In this document: in pieces, positions 51,253 through 60,142 of the stretch | How the letters are laid out: every line of letters starts with the position of its first letter | How positions within the stretch are numbered: the stretch's first letter is position 1 | Source: Fibrobacterota bacterium | GTDB taxonomy: Bacteria; Fibrobacterota; Fibrobacteria; UBA11236 | DNA length: 64,000 nucleotides | Direction: 5' to 3' | Assembly: GCA_947482115.1 (NCBI GenBank) | Contig: CANKII010000004.1 | Location: 1 to 64,000, forward strand | Notes under the pieces: generated by a model | Database searches by the model: none | Seen by the model: the letters and a program-made list of their open reading frames with translations, nothing else | Told to the model about the DNA's origin: nothing | Translations under genes and position numbers: made by a program

Positions 51253-54200
51253 TAGCGGTTCCCCCTGTTTTTATCGGGAGAGGATTTCGCGGACTTGTTC
51301 CACCAGAATCCCCAGAAATCGTAGCCGTAATTAATGCCTATGGCTTTTTGCACAGGATCTTCCAGCGCGACGGTGCGTTGCACGGGAAGCGTATGCACCG
51401 AGGCCGCGACGGTGACATGGTCTTTAAGCCGGAACTTCCAATCCGGATCGTTTACGTAATTCTCAAAAGGCGGTCGCCACTCAATGGCAAACAAGTTTTC
51501 CCACGGGCTGGAAAGATCCTGCGATTCGGTGTGATAACCGGATTTGATTTTAAGCCGCAGGCGGAGGAACTCCTTGCTGGTCACCTGCAAGCTGAGTGCT
51601 TGTGTGAGGGTATCGTTTCCTGTTCCTGGATTTTTTCCGGCCAACGAACCCAGCCCGGTGATTTCGGTTGCCGCGATCCACGAGTTGGAATGACGTCCCA
51701 CAAAACCGGAAATGCTGTGATTCAAAGTGGGCTCCAGCAGCGAAAGCCCTTTTTGTCCGTAGCCCGAACTTCCGCCATTGGAGAAGGAGGGATCATAGCA
51801 TCCGCGTTGCATGGAATAAAGGATTGCGGCCACGTTCGCACCCGCGCCATAAGCGCCGCCGCAATCGCTGTCGTAGGAAAACTGCAACTGGCTCAAGGGT
51901 CCGTTCAGGCGGGTAATGACGGAACAGGAATCGCGTGCCGCAGAAGAGGCGGAATTGTTGTCGCAATGCGCGGCGAGGTTCTTGCGCGCATCGAGCTGCG
52001 CTTCGCCTTCTTCCAAAGGCGCGTTCAACCATTTCACCTCCAGTTGCCGGATTTGATAGGCTTCGTTCTCAATTCCCAATTCCCCTTTAAGGGAATTCAT
52101 CCGGCCCTGCACCAGAGTGTACGGGTAAACGCCGCGCATGTTGAAATCACCCACCCAGGTCAGCCGCAGAATGTCCGAATCGATGCGGTTGTCGTCCCCG
52201 AGGGTGTGAAGCCTCACGCTCAGTTGAATGGGGTGGACGCGCCCGCTTTTTTTCTTGTTGTGCTGGTTCTGAAAAAGTTCCGTAATGGCCGACAAAGTTT
52301 TCAGCCGGTAGCGAAGCATTGAGTGACTCAACGATCCGGAAAACTCCAAAGAGGGAACGCCCCGGTTGCCGGTGCGAAGCAAAGATGCCGGAGGCAAAGC
52401 ATAGGCAAAACTTACGTCCCTCAAATCACCTTCAGCATGCAAGGGAGGGTCGACATACAAGACGGTGCCTTGAGAAAATCCTCCGTTAACGCGCGTTCCG
52501 CCGGAGTCCATGCGAACTTCAGCGCGCAAATTTTTGAGATCCACCTTGCGATTGTCCGTCCATTGCACGGCGAGTTCACTGCCGGTCAATTGGGCATGAA
52601 GCACCTTGTTTTTCAATCCATATTCCATTGTGCCCTGCAGACCCAATCCGTTTTGATCCTTCAAAATCAGATCGGGGATGTTCAACATCCCGTGGTTCAA
52701 TGTTGGTGTCAGGGAAAAATGCTGGCGTGTTACAGGCGGGATGAGATAATCTCCCTCAAAGGTTCGCGTTGTCAGCGTTGCTCCGGTCATCGCATTTCGG
52801 GAAGGAACCCCGAAATCCACATCCACATGCAAGGTTTGCAGTAGTCCGGAATTTTCCGGGAGGCTTGCGCCGCCCTGAATTTGCAGACGACCGCGAAAGC
52901 CATTGAAGCGCGAAGTCACCGCATCGATTTGAAGATGCAATGAATCCGCGGCCACGGCATCGATGTGGATTTGCTGGCTGTCTTCCAGCGCGTGAGTCAA
53001 TGCGATACGCAGGGAATCCCTCAACAACGGAGTGCTTTCCGATTGCGTCACACCGAGAACGATTAGTTTGTCGCCATTGCCGTCGAGTTGCAATCGCTTC
53101 AAAGTCACATCACCGATTTCTTCGCGTGGCGCAAGGCCGGTGAAGGCCAGCGATCCTTGAAAACCCCCGGAATCCGCATAGATGAGATTTCCCTGCATTC
53201 CTCCGCTCTTGAGAAACGGTTCGGGTCGGAAGATGGATTCGGCCCACGCCAAATCGAATTCCGGAGTTTCCAACGACACCTGTTTATAATCCGGCAGTCG
53301 CAGTTTGTTGAGTTCGTAGAACTGTCGGCCGTTCAGGTTCAGTCGCGAGCGGATGATGATCGAGGACTCCCGGGAATGGAGCATCAGATTTTCCAAATCC
53401 AGGGATCGTGCATTCCAGCGGGCTTGGGTTTCAATGACAAATTGCTGCTTTTGGAATTCCGCCATCGCCGTCGCGTTCCATGCGCCGTTTCGTCGTTTCC
53501 AATTCCATTCGAAACTCCCGTCCACGACCGGCTTTTGGACGGGGATTTTTTCCAGCCCCGCATAAGGCAATTCTCCCGCGTGAAAATGATTCGCAGTGAC
53601 CTGCATTGAATCCCGCACTTGAAAAAATTGTATGCCGCCGTAACGCGGATTCTCCAGGGTGAAATTCACGACCGGAAAAACCTTCGCGGTTTCCACCGTG
53701 CCGAAAAGCGACCACGTATCCTCCTGAGTGTAGAGTTGCGCGGATTTCAATTCATAACCGTGCGGGGAGTAAATATGCTGTGATGTCAGTGAGTCCAGCT
53801 TTGCGCCGTAAGCGGAAAGATGTTGAACGCGGAGGGAGACAGTCACGGTTTTTCCCGATACGATTCCAGCCGCGTCCAATGCCGCAAAAGAAACATTGGT
53901 GTCCACAAAAGCCAGCACCCATCGTTCCGAGGGTGTGACATGAACGGAAAAATTTCCGTTCCAGTTTCCGCGCACCTGCTGCGCCTGTGCCTGCACGATC
54001 GAGTGATCCTCCGTAATCACGCGCATGGAAAGGCCCTGTCCATTCCAATCGGCATGTTCCACATGCGCTCCTGTGACCAACATTTTCCTTCCGGCGCGAA
54101 CACGAAATTTTTCCGCGTAACCCCGGGTGGATGCAGTGAACCGCTGCCACAAGGGAAGCAAAGAATCACTTTCCGCGAGCTGAAGTTTCCGGACATCTCC

Positions 54201-55148
54201 ATTCAAGGCCAACACTTCTCCGGAGCGGCCCTGACTTTTTATTTGCCATTGGCCTACATGGTTGATTCCATCAACGCGAACTTCCATTTTTTGTGAACTC
54301 AAAGCCAAAGGCAGGGAACTGGAAAATCCATCCACCTGACTTTGCAATAATGCGTGTCCTTCAACGGAGTCTCCACGCGTGAGATGAATATCCAAATGAA
54401 CATCGTGGGCGAAGGGAAGATTTTTTTGCTTCAGTCCAAAAGCGGAGGCATAGGGATTGGAATTCTCGACTTGCGCTTGCAAGGAGACGCGCCCACGCCA
54501 AAGATCTTTTTGAGCAAGGCGTGAAATCAAATGAATCTGATCCTTTTCCCGGAGGACATTCAAGTTCAAATCCACCGAATCTGCTTTCGACCAATTCATG
54601 CTGGCGGAAATGGAAGGGCTTAAGTTGTTGGCAAAAGGAGATGTCACTTTTCCGATATCCAAATGGATTTGCGATCCATCCGGATTGTGCGCCTCAATAT
54701 TCCAGACCGAAACCAGGATGCCGGAATCATTTTCCAATTGGACTGCCCGAATATTCAGCGCGGCTTTGACCGGTATTTTGAAAATCGGAAACGCGAAAGA
54801 AGAATCCGGGAGGTTTCGGCGGGGATGGGTTGCGTCCCGGGCGGCGCTAAAGTGAACAAAGGCCGTATCCACCCGCACTTGCGCAAAAGCTGGAAGTCCG
54901 GCATGAATTTCGGTGTTACCCAAACGGGCTTGTAAAACGGGCGAGCGATACCACGCCGAATCAAGGTGGAATTTCAAATCCCATTTCAGTGCCCCACCGT
55001 AAATGCGCAGGGTTCCGTCCACCAGATGAATTTCCTGGCGAAGAACATGATGTTCCAGCCAGAATTTTCCACCGACCATCGACAGGACAAACAAAAGTGC
55101 GATCGCCAGCACTGTCCATCCAAAAAATCGGAGGATTTTAAGGGGCAT
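51252..55148 (-). CDS. tamB: TamB/AsmA-like large envelope protein
   Basis: 1298 residues. An N-terminal signal anchor (FFGWTVLAIALLFVLSMVGG) is followed by a very long series of amphipathic beta strands with no enzyme motif, as in TamB/AsmA bridge proteins that span the periplasm. The last 250 residues (LSQLQFSYDSDCGGAYGAGA, then GINYGYDFWGFWWNKS) take the place of the DUF490 domain and end in a charged tail. It is placed directly before the Omp85 gene, which strongly supports the TamB role. It is divergent from the DUF3494 cluster. Confidence 0.82.
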   Translation of the reverse strand: MPLKILRFFGWTVLAIALLFVLSMVGGKFWLEHHVLRQEIHLVDGTLRIYGGALKWDLKFHLDSAWYRSPVLQARLGNTEIHAGLPAFAQVRVDTAFVHFSAARDATHPRRNLPDSSFAFPIFKIPVKAALNIRAVQLENDSGILVSVWNIEAHNPDGSQIHLDIGKVTSPFANNLSPSISASMNWSKADSVDLNLNVLREKDQIHLISRLAQKDLWRGRVSLQAQVENSNPYASAFGLKQKNLPFAHDVHLDIHLTRGDSVEGHALLQSQVDGFSSSLPLALSSQKMEVRVDGINHVGQWQIKSQGRSGEVLALNGDVRKLQLAESDSLLPLWQRFTASTRGYAEKFRVRAGRKMLVTGAHVEHADWNGQGLSMRVITEDHSIVQAQAQQVRGNWNGNFSVHVTPSERWVLAFVDTNVSFAALDAAGIVSGKTVTVSLRVQHLSAYGAKLDSLTSQHIYSPHGYELKSAQLYTQEDTWSLFGTVETAKVFPVVNFTLENPRYGGIQFFQVRDSMQVTANHFHAGELPYAGLEKIPVQKPVVDGSFEWNWKRRNGAWNATAMAEFQKQQFVIETQARWNARSLDLENLMLHSRESSIIIRSRLNLNGRQFYELNKLRLPDYKQVSLETPEFDLAWAESIFRPEPFLKSGGMQGNLIYADSGGFQGSLAFTGLAPREEIGDVTLKRLQLDGNGDKLIVLGVTQSESTPLLRDSLRIALTHALEDSQQIHIDAVAADSLHLQIDAVTSRFNGFRGRLQIQGGASLPENSGLLQTLHVDVDFGVPSRNAMTGATLTTRTFEGDYLIPPVTRQHFSLTPTLNHGMLNIPDLILKDQNGLGLQGTMEYGLKNKVLHAQLTGSELAVQWTDNRKVDLKNLRAEVRMDSGGTRVNGGFSQGTVLYVDPPLHAEGDLRDVSFAYALPPASLLRTGNRGVPSLEFSGSLSHSMLRYRLKTLSAITELFQNQHNKKKSGRVHPIQLSVRLHTLGDDNRIDSDILRLTWVGDFNMRGVYPYTLVQGRMNSLKGELGIENEAYQIRQLEVKWLNAPLEEGEAQLDARKNLAAHCDNNSASSAARDSCSVITRLNGPLSQLQFSYDSDCGGAYGAGANVAAILYSMQRGCYDPSFSNGGSSGYGQKGLSLLEPTLNHSISGFVGRHSNSWIAATEITGLGSLAGKNPGTGNDTLTQALSLQVTSKEFLRLRLKIKSGYHTESQDLSSPWENLFAIEWRPPFENYVNDPDWKFRLKDHVTVAASVHTLPVQRTVALEDPVQKAIGINYGYDFWGFWWNKSAKSSPDKNRGNR

Positions 55149-55252
55149 GCTTTGCTCCCCGGTTCTTCACGGAAGAAGCCTGCGCATAAATTCTCTCACC
55201 TAATGAATTACAAAGCGGAGGATAGAAACAAAAACGCCCGGGGAAGGTCCGG

Positions 55253-55270
55253 GTGGGGTTAAGACCCCAT
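55253..55270 (+). promoter_or_regulatory. Variant regulon site upstream of the DUF3494 cluster
   Basis: GTGGGGTTAAGACCCCAT, 62 bases before the first DUF3494 ATG and in the same orientation to its gene as the other sites. It has a spacer one base longer than the 46445 site and GTGGGGT in place of GTAGGGT. Confidence 0.5.
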
Positions 55271-55332
55271 TGCCTTGATGTGAACCCGGAATGAGATTGG
55301 ATTGCAACGAACTTCAACAAAGGACAAATTCA

Positions 55333-56235
55333 ATGATCACCAGAAACATTCAAAATCGATTCCTGATTCTTCCCTTCGTGGCTTTCGCACTGCTTCCACA
55401 AAGCATCAAAGCCATCCCCGTATCCCCCGCAACCGTGAATCTGCGAACAGCGAGCGATTATGTGATTCTGGCGAAAACCGGAATCTCAACCACGGGCACC
55501 ACAGCCATCACGGGAAACATTGGCGTGAGTCCGTCCACCGCAACTGCGATCACCGGCTTTTCCATCATGGCCCCTCCGACCACCTATGCGACCTCCGCCA
55601 AAGTGACCGGGAAAATTTATGCCGCGGACTATAACACCCCAACTCCCGCGAATCTGACCACAGCCGTTCTGGACATGATGACGGCCTATACCGATGCCGC
55701 CGGACGTGCGCCGGATTCCATCGAATTGGGCGCGGGAAACATTGGCGGAAGAACATTTGTTCGCGGTGTGTACAAGTGGGGGGGCAATGTTTTGGCCGCC
55801 TCAAACTTCACCCTCACCGGCAGCACGACCGACACCTGGATTTTCGAGATCGCGGGAAACCTCAATTTGAGTTCCGGTGTCCGGATCACCTTGGCGGGAG
55901 GCGCATTGCCCCGGAATATTTTCTGGCAGGTGGCCGGATCCGCAAACCTTGGAACCACCGCGCATTTTGAGGGAGTGGTGCTTTCCAAAACTTCAATCGT
56001 CTTGCAAACCGGCGCGACCGCGAATGCAAGAATGCTGGCGCAAACCGCGGTCACGCTGGATGCGAACAACCTTGTGGAACCCGGCAGTACAGTGCCGATT
56101 CTCATGTCTTCATTCTCATTGAAGCCTGCCGCGAGATTTTTCCTCGTGGATGTTTCTGGACGCACCTTACGGTCGAATCCTGTTTACTTGAAGACTATTT
56201 CAACCTCAACATCAATCAAAGGACCCGTCCAATGA
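55333..56235 (+). CDS. DUF3494 ice-binding-family protein 1
   Basis: 300 residues from ATG 55333, preceded by CAAAGGAC. The signal peptide is NRFLILPFVAFALLPQSIKA. Residues about 32-245 are one DUF3494 domain: DYVILAKTGISTTGTTAITG, GNIGVSP, AYTDAAGRAPDSIELGAGNI, GVYKWGG, NIFWQVAG and MLAQTAVTLDANN. Proven members of this family bind ice or act as ice adhesins; others are simple adhesins. The last 45 residues (FSLKPAARFFLVDVSGRTLR) look like a shortened C-terminal sorting module, and the stop overlaps the next ATG. The first of three tandem paralogues. Confidence 0.85.
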   Translation: MITRNIQNRFLILPFVAFALLPQSIKAIPVSPATVNLRTASDYVILAKTGISTTGTTAITGNIGVSPSTATAITGFSIMAPPTTYATSAKVTGKIYAADYNTPTPANLTTAVLDMMTAYTDAAGRAPDSIELGAGNIGGRTFVRGVYKWGGNVLAASNFTLTGSTTDTWIFEIAGNLNLSSGVRITLAGGALPRNIFWQVAGSANLGTTAHFEGVVLSKTSIVLQTGATANARMLAQTAVTLDANNLVEPGSTVPILMSSFSLKPAARFFLVDVSGRTLRSNPVYLKTISTSTSIKGPVQ

Positions 56236-58265
56236 ACATCAAAGGCATTTCCCATCGATCCCTGCTTCTCTCGCTTTCACTCTTATCCCTGCTTCCGCTT
56301 GGCGTGAAGTCGCAGAACTTGTCACCGCCGACGGTGAATCTTGGAAGGGCTGGCGATTTTGTGATTCTGGCAAAAACCGGAATCTCAACCACCGGCACCA
56401 CGGCCATCACCGGAAACATTGGCGTGAGTCCGGCGGCCGCAAGTTTTATCACCGGATTTGGCCTGCTTGCTCCTCCCACTACCTATACGACTTCTGCCAT
56501 CGTAACTGGTGAAGTCTTTGCTGCGGATTATGATCCCCCGACACCGTCCAATTTGACGACGTCCGTACTCAATATGCAAACGGCCTACACCGACGCCGCC
56601 GGTCGTGCTCCCAATGTGACCGAACTCGGCGCGGGAGACATTGGCGGAATGACACTCGCGCCTGCGGTTTACAAATGGGGCAGCAATCTTTTAATCCCGA
56701 CAAATGTCACACTCTCGGGCAGCGCGACCGATATCTGGATTTTTCAAATCGCGGGAAATCTCACACAGAGTTCCGGTGTCAGCATTAATCTGGCCGGCGG
56801 CGCATTGGCCAAAAATATTTTCTGGCAGGTGGCCGGGGCGGCAAGCCTTGGAACAACGGCACACTTTGAAGGAACCCTTCTGTCCCAAACCTCGATTGTG
56901 CTGATGACTGGCGCGACTGCGAATGGAAAACTCCTGGCACAAACTGCGGTGACACTTGATGCCAATGCCGTTGTCGATGCGGCTCCGGCTACTGTTGGAA
57001 TCAGCGGCACGGTGACATCGGGAACAGCGCCTTTGGCGGGTGTTCAAGTCATGCTCATTTCGAATATGGTTCATGTGGATTCCATCCTCACGGATACTGC
57101 GGGGCATTACAGTTTTGCCCGTGCGACGGTGGGTACGGGCGTCAAGCAAGTACGCGCCAGTAAGGCTGGTTACATCACAATCAATACTTCAGTCATTGTA
57201 ACGGGAATTCCCGCCACGGTGAATTTCAATCTTGCCGCAGGCGGCGGAAATTTGGCGGGCAAGGTCCTCAAGGCTTCCGACAGCACAGCCGTTACAGGTG
57301 CCAAACTGGTATTACGCCGCGGAACGACCTTGGTGGACAGCCTTCTCACGGATTCGGCCGGAAATTATGCCTTTAATGGATTGATTGCCGCCAATAATTA
57401 CACGATTACCACCACGGCATCCACTTTTTTCCCGTCTACCAGCAATTTGGCGGTCACCACAAACGCGACTGCCACGTTCAACATCTACTTGTCCTTAACC
57501 CTTCCTGCAACAATCACAGGAACGGTGCGGAGCACGGTCACAACCAATCCCATTGCCAATGCGCTGGTGGTGTTGCGACGGGGTTCCGCGGTCGCAGTCA
57601 TTTTGGATAGTGTCCGCACCAATGGTTCCGGAGTTTACACCTTCACCAATGTGGCTCCCGGAACTCCCAATGCATGGATCACTGCAAGCGCCACGGGTTT
57701 CATTGCCGCCACCAACAATAGTCTGGTCGTCGGGAATGGTGCCACAGTGACGTCCAACTTCTCATTGACATCGCCAGGAATCATCAAGGGTACTTTGACC
57801 AATGTGGTTCAGGGTGTTCCTTTGGGGATGAATAACGTCTTGATGGTACTGCGCGCAACATCGCTGACCACCGCCATTATCGACAGCACGCGTTCCAATG
57901 CACAGGGGAATTACAGCTTCAGCAATGTGATCCCGGGGAAATATTTTGTCACGGCGTTATCGACCATTGGAACTCAAAACAGCGACAGCATCCGGGTTAA
58001 TTCGGGTGCGACAGTGACCTTCAATTTTACTTTCAATCAAACGGCGATTTATTCCGTGCTTTCAAGTTCACATCCCATTCACTTCCTCCAATCCGGTGAT
58101 CGTTTGATTCTGGATTTGGGAATGTCCAAGGTTTCCCGGACGGTGACAGCTTTCAATTTGCATGGCTCCATCCAACATCAGGTTTCCGTGCCGGCCGGTG
58201 TGTCGCAGGTCATTCTTCCTGCCATCTACGCTCCCTCCAACGGATACTTTTTTCAAGTTCATTAA
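56232..58265 (+). CDS. DUF3494 ice-binding-family protein 2 with carboxypeptidase-type repeats
   Basis: 677 residues, coupled to the gene before (ATGA). A signal peptide (LLLSLSLLSLLPLGVKS) is followed by a DUF3494 domain (about 30-245). Four CarboxypepD_reg-like beta sandwiches then span about 250-600, each with a G-x-V/L start and a Y-S/T-F-x-N/A-V/A-x-P/A-G-x-Y ending (e.g. GNYSFSNVIPGKYFVTALST). The last 75 residues (LILDLGMSKVSRTVTAFNLH, YAPSNGYFFQVH) are a C-terminal sorting-like domain. The layout is that of a long surface adhesin with an ice-binding-type head and an Ig-like stalk. Confidence 0.85.
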   Translation: MNIKGISHRSLLLSLSLLSLLPLGVKSQNLSPPTVNLGRAGDFVILAKTGISTTGTTAITGNIGVSPAAASFITGFGLLAPPTTYTTSAIVTGEVFAADYDPPTPSNLTTSVLNMQTAYTDAAGRAPNVTELGAGDIGGMTLAPAVYKWGSNLLIPTNVTLSGSATDIWIFQIAGNLTQSSGVSINLAGGALAKNIFWQVAGAASLGTTAHFEGTLLSQTSIVLMTGATANGKLLAQTAVTLDANAVVDAAPATVGISGTVTSGTAPLAGVQVMLISNMVHVDSILTDTAGHYSFARATVGTGVKQVRASKAGYITINTSVIVTGIPATVNFNLAAGGGNLAGKVLKASDSTAVTGAKLVLRRGTTLVDSLLTDSAGNYAFNGLIAANNYTITTTASTFFPSTSNLAVTTNATATFNIYLSLTLPATITGTVRSTVTTNPIANALVVLRRGSAVAVILDSVRTNGSGVYTFTNVAPGTPNAWITASATGFIAATNNSLVVGNGATVTSNFSLTSPGIIKGTLTNVVQGVPLGMNNVLMVLRATSLTTAIIDSTRSNAQGNYSFSNVIPGKYFVTALSTIGTQNSDSIRVNSGATVTFNFTFNQTAIYSVLSSSHPIHFLQSGDRLILDLGMSKVSRTVTAFNLHGSIQHQVSVPAGVSQVILPAIYAPSNGYFFQVH

Positions 58266-58292
58266 TACACCAAAGAAAAAGAGGACACCAAA

Positions 58293-59114
58293 ATGAAAAA
58301 TCTTTACACGCGCATCGCGCTATTGGCCACCTTGATGACAGGAGCATTCACATTAAGCCTTTCCATCGTGGGATGTGTGAACAGTGATAGCCCTGACATT
58401 TCCCAACCCACTAATCCAGGTCAGGGCACGGGCTCAAACGGTTTGGGAAAGGGTCCATCATCGGTGAGTCTTGGGGCTTCGGCGGGTTATGTGATTCTGG
58501 CGAAAACCGGAATCTCCACCACCGGGACCACGGCTGTAACCGGGAATCTTGGTTTGAGTCCGGCCGCTGCCAGTTTTATCACCGGATTTTCCCTCTTGAA
58601 TCCTCCGACCACTTATTCAACTTCCGCCAGGGTCACCGGGCAGGTGTTTGCATCGGATTACACTTCGCCCACTCCCACGAATCTGACCACGGCCGTGCTC
58701 AACATGATGACGGCGTACACAGATGCAGCGGGTCGTGCTGCAGATTACACCGAACTGGGCGCTGGTAACATCGGCGGCAGGACTCTAGCTCCAGCCGTCT
58801 ATAAATGGGGTACCAGCCTTTTAATCACCACCAATGTCACTCTTACGGGCGGCCCAAACGATGTTTGGATTTTCCAAATTGCGGGGAATCTCACCCAGAG
58901 CTCTGGCATCCAGGTTATTCTCGCGGGTGGCGCACAGGCCAAAAATATTTTCTGGCAGGTGGCCGGTGCGGCGAATTATGGTACGACATCACACTTTGAA
59001 GGAATCGTACTATCACAAACATCCATTGTCCTGAAAACGGGCGCAACCATGAATGGAAGGCTGCTGGCGCAATCCGCCGTTACTTTGGATGCAAACACGG
59101 TCGTGGAAAATTAA
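58293..59114 (+). CDS. DUF3494 ice-binding-family lipoprotein
   Basis: 273 residues. The signal ends LSIVGC, a lipobox with Cys at 28. A Ser/Asp/Pro/Gly linker (SDSPDISQPTNPGQGTGSNG) leads to a DUF3494 domain from about residue 60 to the end (GYVILAKTGISTTGTTAVTG, AYTDAAGRAADYTELGAGNI, LLAQSAVTLDANTVVE). Unlike its two neighbours it has no extra C-terminal module and would be membrane-anchored by lipid. It lies 27 bases after the second paralogue in the same direction. Confidence 0.85.
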   Translation: MKNLYTRIALLATLMTGAFTLSLSIVGCVNSDSPDISQPTNPGQGTGSNGLGKGPSSVSLGASAGYVILAKTGISTTGTTAVTGNLGLSPAAASFITGFSLLNPPTTYSTSARVTGQVFASDYTSPTPTNLTTAVLNMMTAYTDAAGRAADYTELGAGNIGGRTLAPAVYKWGTSLLITTNVTLTGGPNDVWIFQIAGNLTQSSGIQVILAGGAQAKNIFWQVAGAANYGTTSHFEGIVLSQTSIVLKTGATMNGRLLAQSAVTLDANTVVEN

Positions 59115-59155
59115 GGTCAGCTTTAAAAATGAATTCACACGAAGAGAAGGGTATT

Positions 59156-59647
59156 ATGAAAAATTTGATTTTGAGTTTGGCGTGCATGGGAGTGTTGGTG
59201 GGGATTTCCTCAGCGGCCAAGGGCGGAAATTTCGGACTGGGAATCATTCTGGGAGATCCCTCAGGAATTTCAGCGAAGATTGCCACGAGTCCGATCAATT
59301 CGGTCAACCTGGTTCTGGGATATAACCAGTACCGTGATTACGGATGGCGCAATAACAAAAATTGCTGCTACGACGGGGGACAGCTCTATGTAGGCGGCGA
59401 TTACGTCTGGTACAATTACAATTTGATTCACGTATCCAAGGGTAAGCTGCCGCTTTATTACGGCCCGGGACTCAATGCCACCATTTCCAACTATTCCAGC
59501 TTTGGCGTGCGGTTTGTGCTCGGACTGGAATACCAGTTCGCCGATGCACCGTTCGACTTGTTTCTGGAGATCGGACCCGGAATCAATGTGTTGCCCAATA
59601 CTTGGGCAAATGGTTCCGGTGGGTTGGGCGCCCGATTCTTTTTCTAA
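59156..59647 (+). CDS. Small outer-membrane beta-barrel protein
   Basis: 163 residues from ATG 59156. The signal peptide is MKNLILSLACMGVLVGISSA, cleaved before AKGG. About eight amphipathic strands follow, with FGLGIILGDPSGISAKIA and VRFVLGLEYQFADAPFDLFL, ending GGLGARFFF with a terminal Phe as outer-membrane barrels do. It resembles short DUF3996-type barrels. It follows the DUF3494 lipoprotein after 41 bases and probably closes that operon; a strong terminator comes next. Confidence 0.7.
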   Translation: MKNLILSLACMGVLVGISSAAKGGNFGLGIILGDPSGISAKIATSPINSVNLVLGYNQYRDYGWRNNKNCCYDGGQLYVGGDYVWYNYNLIHVSKGKLPLYYGPGLNATISNYSSFGVRFVLGLEYQFADAPFDLFLEIGPGINVLPNTWANGSGGLGARFFF

Positions 59648-59714
59648 TACAGCGACGTGGACGGAGTTGAGAGCATGGACAACAACATGACCTGCTAATT
59701 CTGATCCCGAAGCG

Positions 59715-59748
59715 CAACAACGGCGGTCCTAACGGACCGCTGTTGTTG
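59715..59748. terminator. Bidirectional intrinsic terminator
   Basis: CAACAACGGCGGTCC-TAAC-GGACCGCTGTTGTTG is a 15-bp stem with one G-T pair. T-rich sequence follows on the plus side (TATTTGATT). It lies between the convergent barrel gene and the CsbD-like gene. Confidence 0.85.
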
Positions 59749-59755
59749 TATTTGA

Positions 59756-59941
59756 TTACAGTTTCGAAATCATCTCCCGCAATTGTTCCTTTGTTTTTCC
59801 AAGTTTCTTTTCCAGACGTCCGAAAAGCTCTTCTTCTTTTCCCTTCGCGAATTCCAGATCTTGATCCGTGAGAATCGCGAACTGCTGCCGCAGTTTTCCT
59901 TTGAGTTCATGCCAGTTTCCGGCGACGTCAAGGTCGTTCAT
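59756..59941 (-). CDS. CsbD-like stress protein
   Basis: 61 residues from ATG 59941 with AAAGGA about 8 bases upstream. The sequence MNDLDVAGNWHELKGKLRQQ, followed by a helical AKGKEEELFGRLEKKLGKTK, matches the CsbD family in its W-x-x-x-K-G-K start and K-x-G-K-T turn. CsbD-like proteins are small, soluble and induced in general stress; the molecular role is unknown. A regulon site lies upstream at 60010-60026, giving a link to the kinase-regulator genes. Confidence 0.8.
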   Translation of the reverse strand: MNDLDVAGNWHELKGKLRQQFAILTDQDLEFAKGKEEELFGRLEKKLGKTKEQLREMISKL

Positions 59942-60009
59942 AATCGGTTCCTTTGGGTGTTGAGACATTTCAAGAGGGTGAATGATTTGAAAAATGTGAA
60001 TCTCTGTTC

Positions 60010-60026
60010 ATGGGGTCTAACCCTAC
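60010..60026 (-). promoter_or_regulatory. Regulon site upstream of the CsbD-like gene
   Basis: On the minus strand GTAGGGTTAGACCCCAT, 69 bases before the CsbD-like ATG. It differs from the 46445 site at a single spacer base. Confidence 0.65.
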
Positions 60027-60030
60027 CTAT

Positions 60031-60122
60031 TGCTGACTTCGACTCCGCTCAGTCAGCAAAAAACGAGGTGTTCGCTGGTTGAGCGGCTTGCACTGAGCCT
60101 GTCGAAGTGAGCCGAAACCAGC
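60031..60122. repeat. Double-hairpin dispersed element between two regulon sites
   Basis: Hairpin 1 is TGCTGAC-N14-GTCAGCA with loop TTCGACTCCGCTCA, the same loop as at 47234. Hairpin 2 is GCTGGTT-N35-AACCAGC, enclosing GAGCGGCTTG and CTGTCGAAGTGAG. The stems differ from the 47234 copy but stay self-complementary. It fills the space between the divergent sites at 60010 and 60126. Confidence 0.8.
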
Positions 60123-60125
60123 ACG

Positions 60126-60142
60126 GTAGGGAAAGACCCCAT
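60126..60142 (+). promoter_or_regulatory. Regulon site upstream of the OmpA-family gene
   Basis: GTAGGGAAAGACCCCAT, 82 bases before the OmpA-family ATG and in the same orientation to its gene. It differs from consensus in GGGAAAGA for GGGTNNNA. TATTTGATA at 60169-60177 is a possible -10. Confidence 0.55.
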
